A stretch of DNA of 51,299 nucleotides from Opitutia bacterium UBA7374. Its GTDB lineage: Bacteria > Verrucomicrobiota > Verrucomicrobiia > Opitutales > Coraliomargaritaceae. The notes under the pieces were generated by a model. The model was not told the origin of the DNA. It saw only the letters and a list, made by a program, of their open reading frames with translations, and made no database searches. Position 1 is the stretch's first letter, and each line of letters starts with the position of its first letter. The stretch spans positions 62,547-113,845 of the forward strand of contig DKOA01000010.1 in the NCBI GenBank assembly GCA_002469895.1. The letters are read 5' to 3'. The position numbers and the translations under genes were made by a program. Below, piece by piece: positions 1 through 8,127 of this stretch.

Positions 1-1958
1 GCGGGCGCTTCTCCGGCAGGCGGTTGGAGGACGCGATGCAATATCCAGCCAATATCCTTGATCCGATAAGGCTTCGCTATCACCGCATCAAACCCGTGCG
101 CGTTCCAGTCTGACATAACGTTTGAGGTAGAATATCCACTGGATGCGATAGCCCGCAACTTCGGGTCGTCGGCACGCAGTTGACGGCACGCCTCCTCGCC
201 GCCCATCCCGCCCGGGACGGTCAGATCAAAGACCACGGCACGAAACGGCCGACCGGCCTTCATCGCTTCACGATAGGCTTCAATCGCCTCCAGACCATCG
301 CTGGTTAAGTGCACTTCGTAGCCTAATAAGGTCAATATTTCTCCAGCTACCAGCTTCATCGGCTCCATGTCATCCATGATTAAGATACGGCCGCTCCCTT
401 TCGGGGGAAGACCACTCTCATCGGCCTCATCAGTCGGCGTTTCCTCTTTCGCTCTGTTCGACCTCGGCAAGAGGACTCGAAAGCATGAACCGACGCCCAA
501 CTTTGAGTCGACCGTTAAGATACCCCCATGGCGACGAACAATAGCCAAGCAAGAGGCCAAACCAAGACCATTGCCGGACTCTTTGGTTGTAAAATAAGGA
601 TCGAATATACGCGCCAGATTTTCCGCCGGTATCCCGGCTCCGTTATCACGCACCTCCAAACAAACATAGCTCCCTGAAGCAAGGGTCGCCGAATCACCCT
701 CTTTCATTTCCTGATTCTCCAACCGGAGAGTCAGCATGCCCCCCATGGGCATTGCCTGATCTGCGTTAATCAAAAGGTTATTGATCACCTGATTAATTTG
801 GCCCTTATCGGCATCGACCATCCAAAGATCCGGTTCCGCTGTAAGCTCATAGGCGACATTGGAACCTCGAAGAATAAAAGCGGCCGAATCGCTGACCAAT
901 TCTTCCAGCGTAGTTGCTTCGGTTTCCAGTGCCCCAACCTTCGCGTAGGTCAGCAGTTGGCGGGTTAAACTTTTTGCCTGATGTACCGCCTTTTCCGCTG
1001 TAGTCAGCCTCTCGGCCTCTTCATGAGTCGTCTCCATCGCCATTCGAACGATCGAAAGATTTCCCAGAACTGCCGTTAGAATATTATTAAAGTCGTGGGC
1101 AATGCCGCCGACCAAATGACCGACCGACTGCAGCGCCTCATTCTCTTGTGAACCCTCATGTGCCTCCTTGCCGGTCCTATCATCCAAAGCCGCTTGTAAT
1201 TGAAGCACGCGTGACTTCTCCTGGTCCAATGCCTCTTGGAGACTTCCCGATGGAGATAATGGAAACAACGTCACCAAAATACGAAGCTCTCCGTTCTCTT
1301 TGAATTCAGAGGCCTCCAGTTGCATTTGCTCGACTTCTCCATTCGGGCGTGGGATGTCGATAATTAACTTCTCCTTCACCCGGGCATCGAAGGGGAAGAC
1401 TTCTCCGACCAGAGAATTGCCCTGCGTTTCTAAGAGCTCGGATGCGGCCGTGTTCAACAAAACAATTTGCTGGGATTTTTCCAGGACCAAAAGCGGTTGC
1501 AGCGATAGATCAAAGACTTGGCGGAAAAAGCCACTCCCAAACGGACTGAGGGTCTGACGACTGGATCGTTCCCGCCGTTTCCATTCCGCACGGTCTAAGG
1601 CATAGCGAATGCGGCGCATCCAATCAGTACTATCTAGAGATGACACCTCCAAACAATCCTCAACTCCTTGAGGCAGAGGCACGCAGGCTGTACCGCTGGA
1701 CAAGAGCAAAACCACTGCCCGCGAACACGCTGAAGAAAGTGCTTGGCGAACATCACGGGCACCAATCGATGCGTCGAGCAAAACCACATCGCAGGTCGCT
1801 TCCTTGAGCATACTCAAAGCCTCGTCCAGAGAGCTCGCTGCTAATAAATCAACTGCGGGGGTAGACGCCTCCAAAAGAGGACTGACCCGCTTAAGGAACT
1901 GCGGATCGCTACTCAGCAATAAGATTCCAATCGACACCTCTGAAGCAGGATTAGCCAT
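1..1958 (-). CDS. Hybrid sensor histidine kinase (partial, C-terminus off the left edge)
   Basis: Reading the minus strand from the ATG at 1958 gives an open frame of 652 codons with no stop before the window edge. Residues 1-110 look like a degenerate receiver domain (VVLLDAS, with Asp62 at the phosphoacceptor position but only one acidic residue in the N-terminal pocket). Residues about 150-250 look like a PAS domain. A HisKA segment carries GGIAHDFNN with the phospho-accepting His288, followed by a HATPase with its N box (QVINNLLINADQAMP), G1 (DNGAGIP), F box (FDPYFTTKESG) and G2 (GLGLA). A second receiver has VVFDLTVPG with Asp578 and IAKPY. It is a soluble NtrB-like hybrid kinase; no transmembrane segment is visible, so the signal is probably cytoplasmic. 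It lies 112 bp downstream of ubiB. A short hairpin (AGCCT-ttac-AGGCT, 1969-1982) sits just upstream of the start. Its target regulator cannot be inferred. Confidence 0.9.
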   Translation of the reverse strand, partial: MANPASEVSIGILLLSSDPQFLKRVSPLLEASTPAVDLLAASSLDEALSMLKEATCDVVLLDASIGARDVRQALSSACSRAVVLLLSSGTACVPLPQGVEDCLEVSSLDSTDWMRRIRYALDRAEWKRRERSSRQTLSPFGSGFFRQVFDLSLQPLLVLEKSQQIVLLNTAASELLETQGNSLVGEVFPFDARVKEKLIIDIPRPNGEVEQMQLEASEFKENGELRILVTLFPLSPSGSLQEALDQEKSRVLQLQAALDDRTGKEAHEGSQENEALQSVGHLVGGIAHDFNNILTAVLGNLSIVRMAMETTHEEAERLTTAEKAVHQAKSLTRQLLTYAKVGALETEATTLEELVSDSAAFILRGSNVAYELTAEPDLWMVDADKGQINQVINNLLINADQAMPMGGMLTLRLENQEMKEGDSATLASGSYVCLEVRDNGAGIPAENLARIFDPYFTTKESGNGLGLASCLAIVRRHGGILTVDSKLGVGSCFRVLLPRSNRAKEETPTDEADESGLPPKGSGRILIMDDMEPMKLVAGEILTLLGYEVHLTSDGLEAIEAYREAMKAGRPFRAVVFDLTVPGGMGGEEACRQLRADDPKLRAIASSGYSTSNVMSDWNAHGFDAVIAKPYRIKDIGWILHRVLQPPAGEAP

Positions 1959-2070
1959 AAAATAAGTCAGCCTTTACAGGCTACGCTAGAGTGCTACTTG
2001 GGCAACCTCTATTCATCGGGGCTCTCAAAAACCATCTTTTCCACCGGCGGCCCTAGTCAAAATAAGACGA

Positions 2071-3720
2071 TTAACGGTGCTGACGGAGCGAAGAAATAAT
2101 AATGTAGAGCCCAAGGATCGCGGAAACAAGAAAGCCCAAAATCCCAATTACTGGATAACCCCAGAGCAGTGGACCTACGCCGGTTGTAATGACCAGAGAC
2201 GAACCGATAATCAATGAACCGACGATTATTCCGGTCGTCAGGCGATTCATCGAAGCGTTAAAGGTCTCCTCCATTCGCTCCGTTCCGTCATGATGCATAT
2301 TGATCCGCAAATCCTCATCCTCCACACGTTGCAGAATGCGTTGCAGTATCTCCGGAACCTGCTGTATCGGCTGAAGAGCCGAAAAGAGCGGAAAAATTGT
2401 TTGGCGTGCGATATTCGCAGGGCTCCATCGCTCCTTCTCCAATTGTTCGATAAATGGACGGGCGACCGCATGAATATCAAAATCCGGGTCAAGCGCACGG
2501 GCCGTCTCCTCCACACAGAATACGGCCTTTGCCAACAAGGCATAATCCGGCGGCACATCGATTCCATTCATCCCGAAGATATAGAGCATCTCCAGCCCAA
2601 CGGAACCGATCTTGGCCCCGGATGGGCCAAATTCACGATGTTTATGCAGTAGATAAGCAACTTGTTTCTCCAGTCGTACAGAATCAATACGACGTGAATT
2701 GACTGCCATGGAGCGGGCTACACGGATGACCTTGCCAGCATCCCGAGCCGTTATTCCGGCAAAAAGATCCGCTAATTGGAAGCGCATTGCCTCGGTCGTC
2801 TGGCCGGCCTGACCCCAATCGAGAAAGCAAATCCGGCGATCCTCAGTGATTAATAGATTTCCGGTGTGCGGATCTGCATGAAAAAAACCGGTTCCAACGA
2901 TCTGACGAAAGACCGCTTGCCCGCCCAGTAAAGCCAGTTCACGGGCTGCCTCTGCCGGTAAGTCGACGGCATCCGGGGCGCACCCATCCACCCAATCGGT
3001 GACGAGGAGACGACGAGTGCTGAACCTCGGGTGAACAAAAGGAGCAAAAATTCTCGACTGACCGGCATGCAATGCACTGAAGATTTCTGCGTTATTCGCC
3101 TCGTTGCGATAGTCCATTTCCTCCGACAGCCGTTTCTCCGCCTCCTGCAATAAAACCGGTAAATTATAGGGCCTTAGTTCCTCTACCCGGCTATGCAATT
3201 GCCGGGCAAACCAACCGATAATCTCTAAATCCGCGGAAACTGTCTTCTGGATATCCGCACGCTGCACTTTTACCGCGACCCATTGGCCGGTGCCGCGCAG
3301 ACGTGCTTTGTAAACCTGGCCGAGTGAGCCGGCCGCTGCCGGCTCACTGTCAAAATCTTCAAAAAATGATTCAATATCGGCACCCAATTCCTTTCGCAAA
3401 ACTGGCTGGATCCTATCAAACGACTGTGCTTCGACCTGACTCCGCAACTTTTTTAACTCCAGAACCAGTGGCTCCGGAAGACGATCCGGACGAGTCGCGA
3501 GGATCTGGCCGAATTTTACAAAAATCGGCCCCAGCTCTTCCAGAGCACTACGCAAGCGCTCATACGGGCTGAGATGCGCGACTCGCTGACGTACAAGATT
3601 ACGCAGCAGAAAAGGCGGTGTATCCAGCTGCAATAAAAGATCTTCGAATCCCCATCGAGCGAGGATGGCAACAATCTCCGGCGCGCGTACGGCGTTGGCT
3701 AAATAATTAAAAGGCTTCAC
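2071..3720 (-). CDS. UbiB/ABC1 (AarF) family atypical protein kinase
   Basis: A 549-residue protein of the ABC1/UbiB/ADCK family, which in bacteria supports quinone biosynthesis or lipid handling at the membrane. Visible marks are the Ala-rich nucleotide loop AAAGSLGQVYKARL, the lysine in VAVKVQRADI, the catalytic-loop motif FFHADPHTGNLL, and a metal-binding triad written LDWGQAG where most homologues have DFG. The C-terminus has two hydrophobic helices (about residues 492-515 and 522-542), as expected for a membrane-tethered UbiB. The only N-terminal start is GTG at 3720; no Shine-Dalgarno is visible. It follows a phasin-like gene by 38 bp, a pairing seen in other bacteria. The family is certain; the physiological substrate is not. 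Confidence 0.88.
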   Translation of the reverse strand: MKPFNYLANAVRAPEIVAILARWGFEDLLLQLDTPPFLLRNLVRQRVAHLSPYERLRSALEELGPIFVKFGQILATRPDRLPEPLVLELKKLRSQVEAQSFDRIQPVLRKELGADIESFFEDFDSEPAAAGSLGQVYKARLRGTGQWVAVKVQRADIQKTVSADLEIIGWFARQLHSRVEELRPYNLPVLLQEAEKRLSEEMDYRNEANNAEIFSALHAGQSRIFAPFVHPRFSTRRLLVTDWVDGCAPDAVDLPAEAARELALLGGQAVFRQIVGTGFFHADPHTGNLLITEDRRICFLDWGQAGQTTEAMRFQLADLFAGITARDAGKVIRVARSMAVNSRRIDSVRLEKQVAYLLHKHREFGPSGAKIGSVGLEMLYIFGMNGIDVPPDYALLAKAVFCVEETARALDPDFDIHAVARPFIEQLEKERWSPANIARQTIFPLFSALQPIQQVPEILQRILQRVEDEDLRINMHHDGTERMEETFNASMNRLTTGIIVGSLIIGSSLVITTGVGPLLWGYPVIGILGFLVSAILGLYIIISSLRQHR

Positions 3721-3758
3721 CTGCCGGACTGGGCTGTTCGTGTTTATTCAGGGCCAGT

Positions 3759-4073
3759 TTAATCGTTGTTTGGAAACTCGCGGTGCAATCGCCCCTCCAG
3801 TTCCGTAACACGATTCTCCAGAGCCTCCAGTTGGTCGGCCGTTACGAGATGAGCGCGGTGCAGCATCTCCGCAAAGAGTTTACTCGCCTCAACCTTGGCC
3901 TTCTCTGTTTCGGCCTCACCTTCCGCAACGATCTTATCGGTCATAGCAGCAGCCTCCTCGCGGGAGATTTTCCCTTTTTCCACAAGTTCGTCCATTGACT
4001 CGAGTACTTTATCTTTGGTCACAACAGCCAGCCCTACGCCAGCCAAGAGCGTTTTCTTTACAAGATCTATCAT
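3759..4073 (-). CDS. Phasin-like small coiled-coil protein
   Basis: A 104-residue protein starting at the ATG at 4073. Longer upstream frames exist, but they overlap the neighbouring gene and lack family-like sequence. It is alpha-helical and charged, with a hydrophobic N-terminal patch (LLAGVGLAVV) followed by heptad-like helix (EAAAMTDKIVAEGEAETEKAK, ALENRVTELEGRL). This pattern matches the phasin / polyhydroxyalkanoate granule-associated family, whose members coat granules or act as small regulators. No PHA synthase is in the window, so a role in PHA storage is not shown. It sits 38 bp upstream of the UbiB kinase gene and 55 bp after the GspB-like gene, suggesting co-transcription with both. 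A weak AGGA lies nine bases before the ATG. Confidence 0.7.
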   Translation of the reverse strand: MIDLVKKTLLAGVGLAVVTKDKVLESMDELVEKGKISREEAAAMTDKIVAEGEAETEKAKVEASKLFAEMLHRAHLVTADQLEALENRVTELEGRLHREFPNND

Positions 4074-4128
4074 GATTTCCAATCCTAACCGTCCCACGGA
4101 GAATGACAAGGCTGCATCGCGACCCTCC

Positions 4129-4848
4129 TTACTCCTGCATGTAAAGCCACCATATGCGCCCGCCTCGATCCAGTAGAGATACTCTGTCTGAGCGCACTTC
4201 GCCAACTGCCAGAACAGGACTACGCAAAACCAGATCACCCTCTCGAAAAAGATTCCCGTCAATAAATACGGACGGCGGATCCGCTTCAGGAGCTGTAGCG
4301 TCGATTTGCAAACCACTGAGATAATGTGTGACCAGATCAAGTGAGTCCACTCCCATGCGCATTTCCGGAACCGCAATCTGCTGGACAAGCTCGCTTCCCA
4401 ACTTCTCTCCCTCGCGTATGCGCAGCTGACCAAATCGCACAAAGAAACCATCCGCATCGAGACCAATATTTTCCACAATATAGGTCGCTAAGTCTTCAGG
4501 CATTGGCGGCGGCGGCGCCTCATCTTGCAAAACAAATATCGGCATCTCCGGCTCTTCCGGCTCGATATAGCTAGCGACAAATGGATCCCGTTGGAGATTG
4601 GCAAACTGTCTCCAGCGCTCGGGCAACCAACGCTCTCGCAGCAGAGCCCCCATATATTCAACCGCTAGCGGCTCGGATACTTCAACGGGTGCTTTGACCT
4701 GACTAGTCGGCTGGGTCGCAGCAGGCTGTTTAGAGAAAGAGGTAAGTACTGCTTCAAAGGGATCCGGTACGACTCGATACAATAGAAATAGAGCCGCAAA
4801 AATAGCGAACGGAACAATGAATCGAGGATTATTGAATAAGCTCCCCAT
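4129..4848 (-). CDS. GspB/GspC/PilP-like pilus assembly protein
   Basis: A 239-residue protein starting at the ATG at 4848. This start has a good GGAGG nine bases upstream, one of the few real Shine-Dalgarno sites here, so the longer frame from 4935 is rejected. It has an N-terminal transmembrane helix (about residues 9-25), a Pro-rich periplasmic linker (EAPPPPMPED), and a C-terminal domain with the pattern VFIDGNLFREGD...GEV..DRVSLLDRGGRIWWL. That domain resembles the GspB/MshK/PilP type that contacts the secretin from the inner membrane. The start overlaps the preceding PilO-like gene by 20 bp, implying coupled translation. I infer it links the inner-membrane platform to the secretin encoded at 12296-14986. 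Exact subfamily is uncertain. Confidence 0.65.
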   Translation of the reverse strand: MGSLFNNPRFIVPFAIFAALFLLYRVVPDPFEAVLTSFSKQPAATQPTSQVKAPVEVSEPLAVEYMGALLRERWLPERWRQFANLQRDPFVASYIEPEEPEMPIFVLQDEAPPPPMPEDLATYIVENIGLDADGFFVRFGQLRIREGEKLGSELVQQIAVPEMRMGVDSLDLVTHYLSGLQIDATAPEADPPSVFIDGNLFREGDLVLRSPVLAVGEVRSDRVSLLDRGGRIWWLYMQE

Positions 4849-5470
4849 CCATTCGTTCCTCCGTAGTTGTATCCGCGACAGTTGTTTCATGCCGGCAGGG
4901 CAGAAAGATCCCCATCGACATTTCGTAACCCTCAATTGTACGCTCCAAACGGATCGAATGAATTTCTTTATAAGGCGGTGTCCGCCAAATAAATTGACCT
5001 AAGCCAACTGCCTTGAGCACCGGCAGTTTTAGCGTCTCTTCAGTCTTCTTCGGGTCTATCCGCATTTTGGCAGAAAGTGCCGCTGATACGGCACCGATCG
5101 GCAAATCACTGGATGCTTCGATCAAATCTTCAACCACAACTGAGCTCAAGTCCCAGGTAGCCAACTCAAAAGCGGATTGTACCTCTGCGCGTATGGACGC
5201 CTCTGCATCACCACCCGTCGATAAGAAATCCTCCGCGTATTCAAGAGAGCGGCGGCGCAAGTCTGTCAGGGCAAGGCCATTGAGCTCCGCCTCCATACGG
5301 TTGCGCTCCTGTTTAATCTGCAAGGTCTCCTGAAGAAGCGCATTCACTTCATTTTCTTGCATTTTTATGCCTGAAGCCATCCAGTGCATCACACCGATAG
5401 CCACCACCAAAACAACCAGTATCGGCCAAGCCGACAACAGCCTTAAGGATAGAAATAGAAGGCGGTGCAT
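4829..5470 (-). CDS. PilO/GspM-like inner membrane platform protein
   Basis: A 213-residue bitopic protein: a short cytoplasmic N-terminus, one transmembrane helix (about residues 12-31), a coiled coil (about 36-66, EVNALLQETLQIKQERNRMEAEL), then a periplasmic domain. Size, topology and place directly after the GspL-like gene match PilO/GspM/MshJ, which pair with PilN/GspL to form the alignment complex of type IV pili and type II secretion systems. No sequence motif is diagnostic, so the call rests on architecture and context. Its stop overlaps the next gene by 20 bp and its start lies 7 bp after the upstream stop, as in a tightly coupled operon. Confidence 0.6.
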   Translation of the reverse strand: MHRLLFLSLRLLSAWPILVVLVVAIGVMHWMASGIKMQENEVNALLQETLQIKQERNRMEAELNGLALTDLRRRSLEYAEDFLSTGGDAEASIRAEVQSAFELATWDLSSVVVEDLIEASSDLPIGAVSAALSAKMRIDPKKTEETLKLPVLKAVGLGQFIWRTPPYKEIHSIRLERTIEGYEMSMGIFLPCRHETTVADTTTEERMDGELIQ

Positions 5471-5477
5471 AGTAGAG

Positions 5478-6833
5478 TTATAGCGTCTGTGTGTTCACAG
5501 GTCGAGGACGAATTGCAACGTCCATCTCGAAGAAGCGTTGTGCGCCTCGGCGGGTAAACCGGGAATTTTCCGAACTTTCCTGCACAAAATTAATCGCGCT
5601 GCTCTCGATCAACCAGCCTTGATTATCCAACGACTCACGAAAGCGCTCCAGTTGATTGGACAAGTCCAGATCCGGCGTTAGCGGACGACCTCGCAGAAGC
5701 AACCGCAGACTCTCGGACTCCGTGTCGATTGTACATTCAATGCGGTCCAACTCCAGATTACTGGGCAAGGCATCACCTATGCCGGCAACCAAAACGGGCA
5801 GCGGTGACGGTACCGGATCCTCCAGTTTCTCGACAGAACGATTGCGACAAAACGCAATGATCTGCCGCAAAATACGTTCCTCTTTCAGTGCATCTTTGGC
5901 CTTCTCCAGCTCCATACGTTCACTACGAATTTCCGGTAATAGCGATAAGCGCTTGGATGCCAGTTCTTGCTTTTGCGCTAAGCTCGGTTGTATCTGCAAA
6001 AACGATAAAAGAAGCAAGACGACTAAAACAGAAAATGCCCGCACCCGAAAACGTAGTGCCGCCTGCCTGCGTCGCTCCCGCAATGCACTCAGATTAAGCA
6101 TGGATTTTGCAGGCAAGGTAAACAATCCGCTTGGAACGACTTCTTTAGACGGGGCCTCCTGTAACTCTGGACTCATCCCGAACTCCTGCTCAACAAAGAG
6201 TGCCAAACGACCCGACGAGCGCTCGAGCAAGGAAGGTTCTTCCACGCAATTGCCAGCACGCACGAAGAAAAGTAACGCACCGTTAGCATTCTGTGCGACT
6301 AGATAGGTGATATCGCCAACAGTAATCGGCAGGATCGCCCCGTTTGGAGAGACCTGCGCGGGCAGAGATGCTGCCAAAGCTGCCGGTAAACTGTAGACGC
6401 CCTCCAAATAAATACCGGCCCGCAAAGCCCATTCAGCGATGGGGCTATTCAGTCCCGATGGGAAACTGGCGACCAAGCGCAGATCTTGCGCACCAGCCTC
6501 ATCCGGATGCAGAGCTAAGGCCGACCAATTGCGTGCCTCCTTGCCATACGCTTTCTGCTCCCTCTGTTCCAATAGTTGCCGTTGCAACTTTTTCGACATC
6601 TGGGGTATCCGCTCCAAGCGATGATCCAACAGCGGATGATCCAGTAGTAGAGTCAAACGACTGCCTGACAAAAGTCCGCTGTGCGACTGGAGAAAGGCGA
6701 CCAACGCTTGACTATCTTCAGCTTGCCCGGTGGCCAAACAAGCCACACCGCGACCACTGGAACGCCAAATACGCACCTCTCCGTTATCCCATATGACTCG
6801 TGTTCGCATAATATGACTAGTTAGTAGATCCAT
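5478..6833 (-). CDS. GspL-like PilM-PilN fusion protein
   Basis: A 451-residue protein (443 if the ATG at 6809 is used; the ATG at 6833 overlaps the upstream stop by 13 bp, and neither has a clear Shine-Dalgarno). Residues 1-240 look like a divergent actin-like PilM/GspL cytoplasmic domain, including LLLDHPLLDHRLERIP and a WALRAGIYLEGVYSLPAAL segment like the domain hinge of PilM. A transmembrane helix follows at about 266-282, then a coiled coil (about 285-320) and a periplasmic ferredoxin-like region as in PilN/GspL. It would couple the GspE ATPase to periplasmic partners. It is the second PilM-PilN-type fusion in this window (the other is at 16928-18592). Assignment is by architecture and operon position; sequence identity looks low. 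Confidence 0.62.
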   Translation of the reverse strand: MDLLTSHIMRTRVIWDNGEVRIWRSSGRGVACLATGQAEDSQALVAFLQSHSGLLSGSRLTLLLDHPLLDHRLERIPQMSKKLQRQLLEQREQKAYGKEARNWSALALHPDEAGAQDLRLVASFPSGLNSPIAEWALRAGIYLEGVYSLPAALAASLPAQVSPNGAILPITVGDITYLVAQNANGALLFFVRAGNCVEEPSLLERSSGRLALFVEQEFGMSPELQEAPSKEVVPSGLFTLPAKSMLNLSALRERRRQAALRFRVRAFSVLVVLLLLSFLQIQPSLAQKQELASKRLSLLPEIRSERMELEKAKDALKEERILRQIIAFCRNRSVEKLEDPVPSPLPVLVAGIGDALPSNLELDRIECTIDTESESLRLLLRGRPLTPDLDLSNQLERFRESLDNQGWLIESSAINFVQESSENSRFTRRGAQRFFEMDVAIRPRPVNTQTL

Positions 6834-8122
6834 TTCAGCCCGTCAAAACGAAGCGTACTATAGTTTTCATTAATTATAAAAATACCCACTTCCTCCCCGC
6901 TCCAAGGTTCTTCTAGAAGCAGTTCCTGAGTTTTTAAGAAAAAACGATCCTGGATTGGGTCGTCCGTATTTTCCCAACCATCTAAAATTTGAACCACTGC
7001 ATTACTGAATGGATTGATTAATGCAATCTGGGCCCGGGACGAATCTGCATCCGATTCATTAAAGATATCAAACTTCTGTGGAGTCGTCGTCACGGGATCT
7101 CCGCTGGGGCTGAGTTGCACCCCCGTAACTTGAAAGCCAGCAGGTTCTTCTTCATTGATCGGATAGCCCGGTTGCAGCAAATAGAGCCCAACGACATCGA
7201 CCAAGTCTTGTCCATTGGAAGTCGACACCGAACCCAACTTCAAACTGGCCTGTGCGCCGTTCAGATTAAAGGACCCAAGAGCAGGTAACGGATCGGCCAG
7301 ATAGGTTCCCAGAGCAACATTAAATTCAGTGCGAAGTTCATTACTGGCATCAAACTGAGGATCTATGTAGCGGCGATTTTCAATGACTACACGACAGAGA
7401 AGCCCGCGCATATCGATCCGCTCGAGATTCAACTCAGCCGCTCGACCCGACCAAATTGCTTCCGATAACCCATATTCCGAAAACTGACGTCCTGGATTCC
7501 CGTCAGAGCCCACCGACCAGTTCGACCAAAACGCCTCGAACTGTGTCAGGGACAAATCTGCGGGTAAGGGCAAATCCGGATTCGTCGTCGAGAGCAGTAG
7601 CATACGTAGCTCCGTCGGATCATTCTCATCGGCCAGCCAATTACTACCGTTACCGGTAGTCTCGTAAAATGTCTGTCCGGACCAATTGGGCGCAGCGAGG
7701 TACAACCGTCTCGGGTTGATGTCGATGCCATCTTGTCCGCCACGACCAATCGCTCGACCGGATGCACTGAATAAAGCTCCCTCGGGAAACCGAATTTCAC
7801 GCGCACTGCCGGCTCCATAGCGAGCCGCCAACTGCCACCAGCTACGATTATCCGCCTGACCAGCAGGAGCTGCGTCCTGTATATTACTGAAGGTGTTGTC
7901 ATCGAGCGGAAATAGCTGCTCATTCAAAACACCTTGCTTCAATGCCGCTGCAATCAAAGGCAAATATTTGTCGTCCGCAGCCTGTTGCTGCGTCCGAATG
8001 AGATCGACCGTCAAGGGTGCCGCCGCCGCCAGCAGAATAGAAATGATGGTGAGCACGCCAATTAACTCAAGCAAGGTAAAGGCTTGGCTTCCAACGGTCT
8101 GATTCTGTCTAAGTGACTCCAT
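6821..8122 (-). CDS. Large prepilin-like protein with N-terminal methylation motif (Ala at -1)
   Basis: A 433-residue protein with a type III signal sequence: a short leader MESLRQNQTVGSQ, then A|FTLLELIGVLTIISILLAAA. The +1 Phe and +5 Glu are canonical, but the residue before cleavage is Ala, not the usual Gly. The hydrophobic helix continues to about residue 40, and a long globular domain with polar and aromatic residues follows. It is far longer than a major pilin (usually 120-250) and in the size range of minor pseudopilins such as GspK or of tip adhesins. It lies 5 bp after the gspF stop and overlaps the GspL-like gene, so it belongs to the assembly operon. A tip or priming role is inferred. 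Confidence 0.78.
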   Translation of the reverse strand: MESLRQNQTVGSQAFTLLELIGVLTIISILLAAAAPLTVDLIRTQQQAADDKYLPLIAAALKQGVLNEQLFPLDDNTFSNIQDAAPAGQADNRSWWQLAARYGAGSAREIRFPEGALFSASGRAIGRGGQDGIDINPRRLYLAAPNWSGQTFYETTGNGSNWLADENDPTELRMLLLSTTNPDLPLPADLSLTQFEAFWSNWSVGSDGNPGRQFSEYGLSEAIWSGRAAELNLERIDMRGLLCRVVIENRRYIDPQFDASNELRTEFNVALGTYLADPLPALGSFNLNGAQASLKLGSVSTSNGQDLVDVVGLYLLQPGYPINEEEPAGFQVTGVQLSPSGDPVTTTPQKFDIFNESDADSSRAQIALINPFSNAVVQILDGWENTDDPIQDRFFLKTQELLLEEPWSGEEVGIFIINENYSTLRFDGLKWIY

Positions 8123-8127
8123 TTAAT

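Noticed and set aside
4074..4478. N-terminal extension of the phasin-like gene to 4478
   Set aside because: The extra 135 residues lie antisense-free but inside the GspB-like gene in another frame, and the protein-like sequence begins only at the ATG at 4073.
4849..4935. Longer start for the GspB-like protein at 4935
   Set aside because: It would overlap the PilO-like gene by over 100 bp and lacks a ribosome-binding site; ATG 4848 has GGAGG nine bases upstream.
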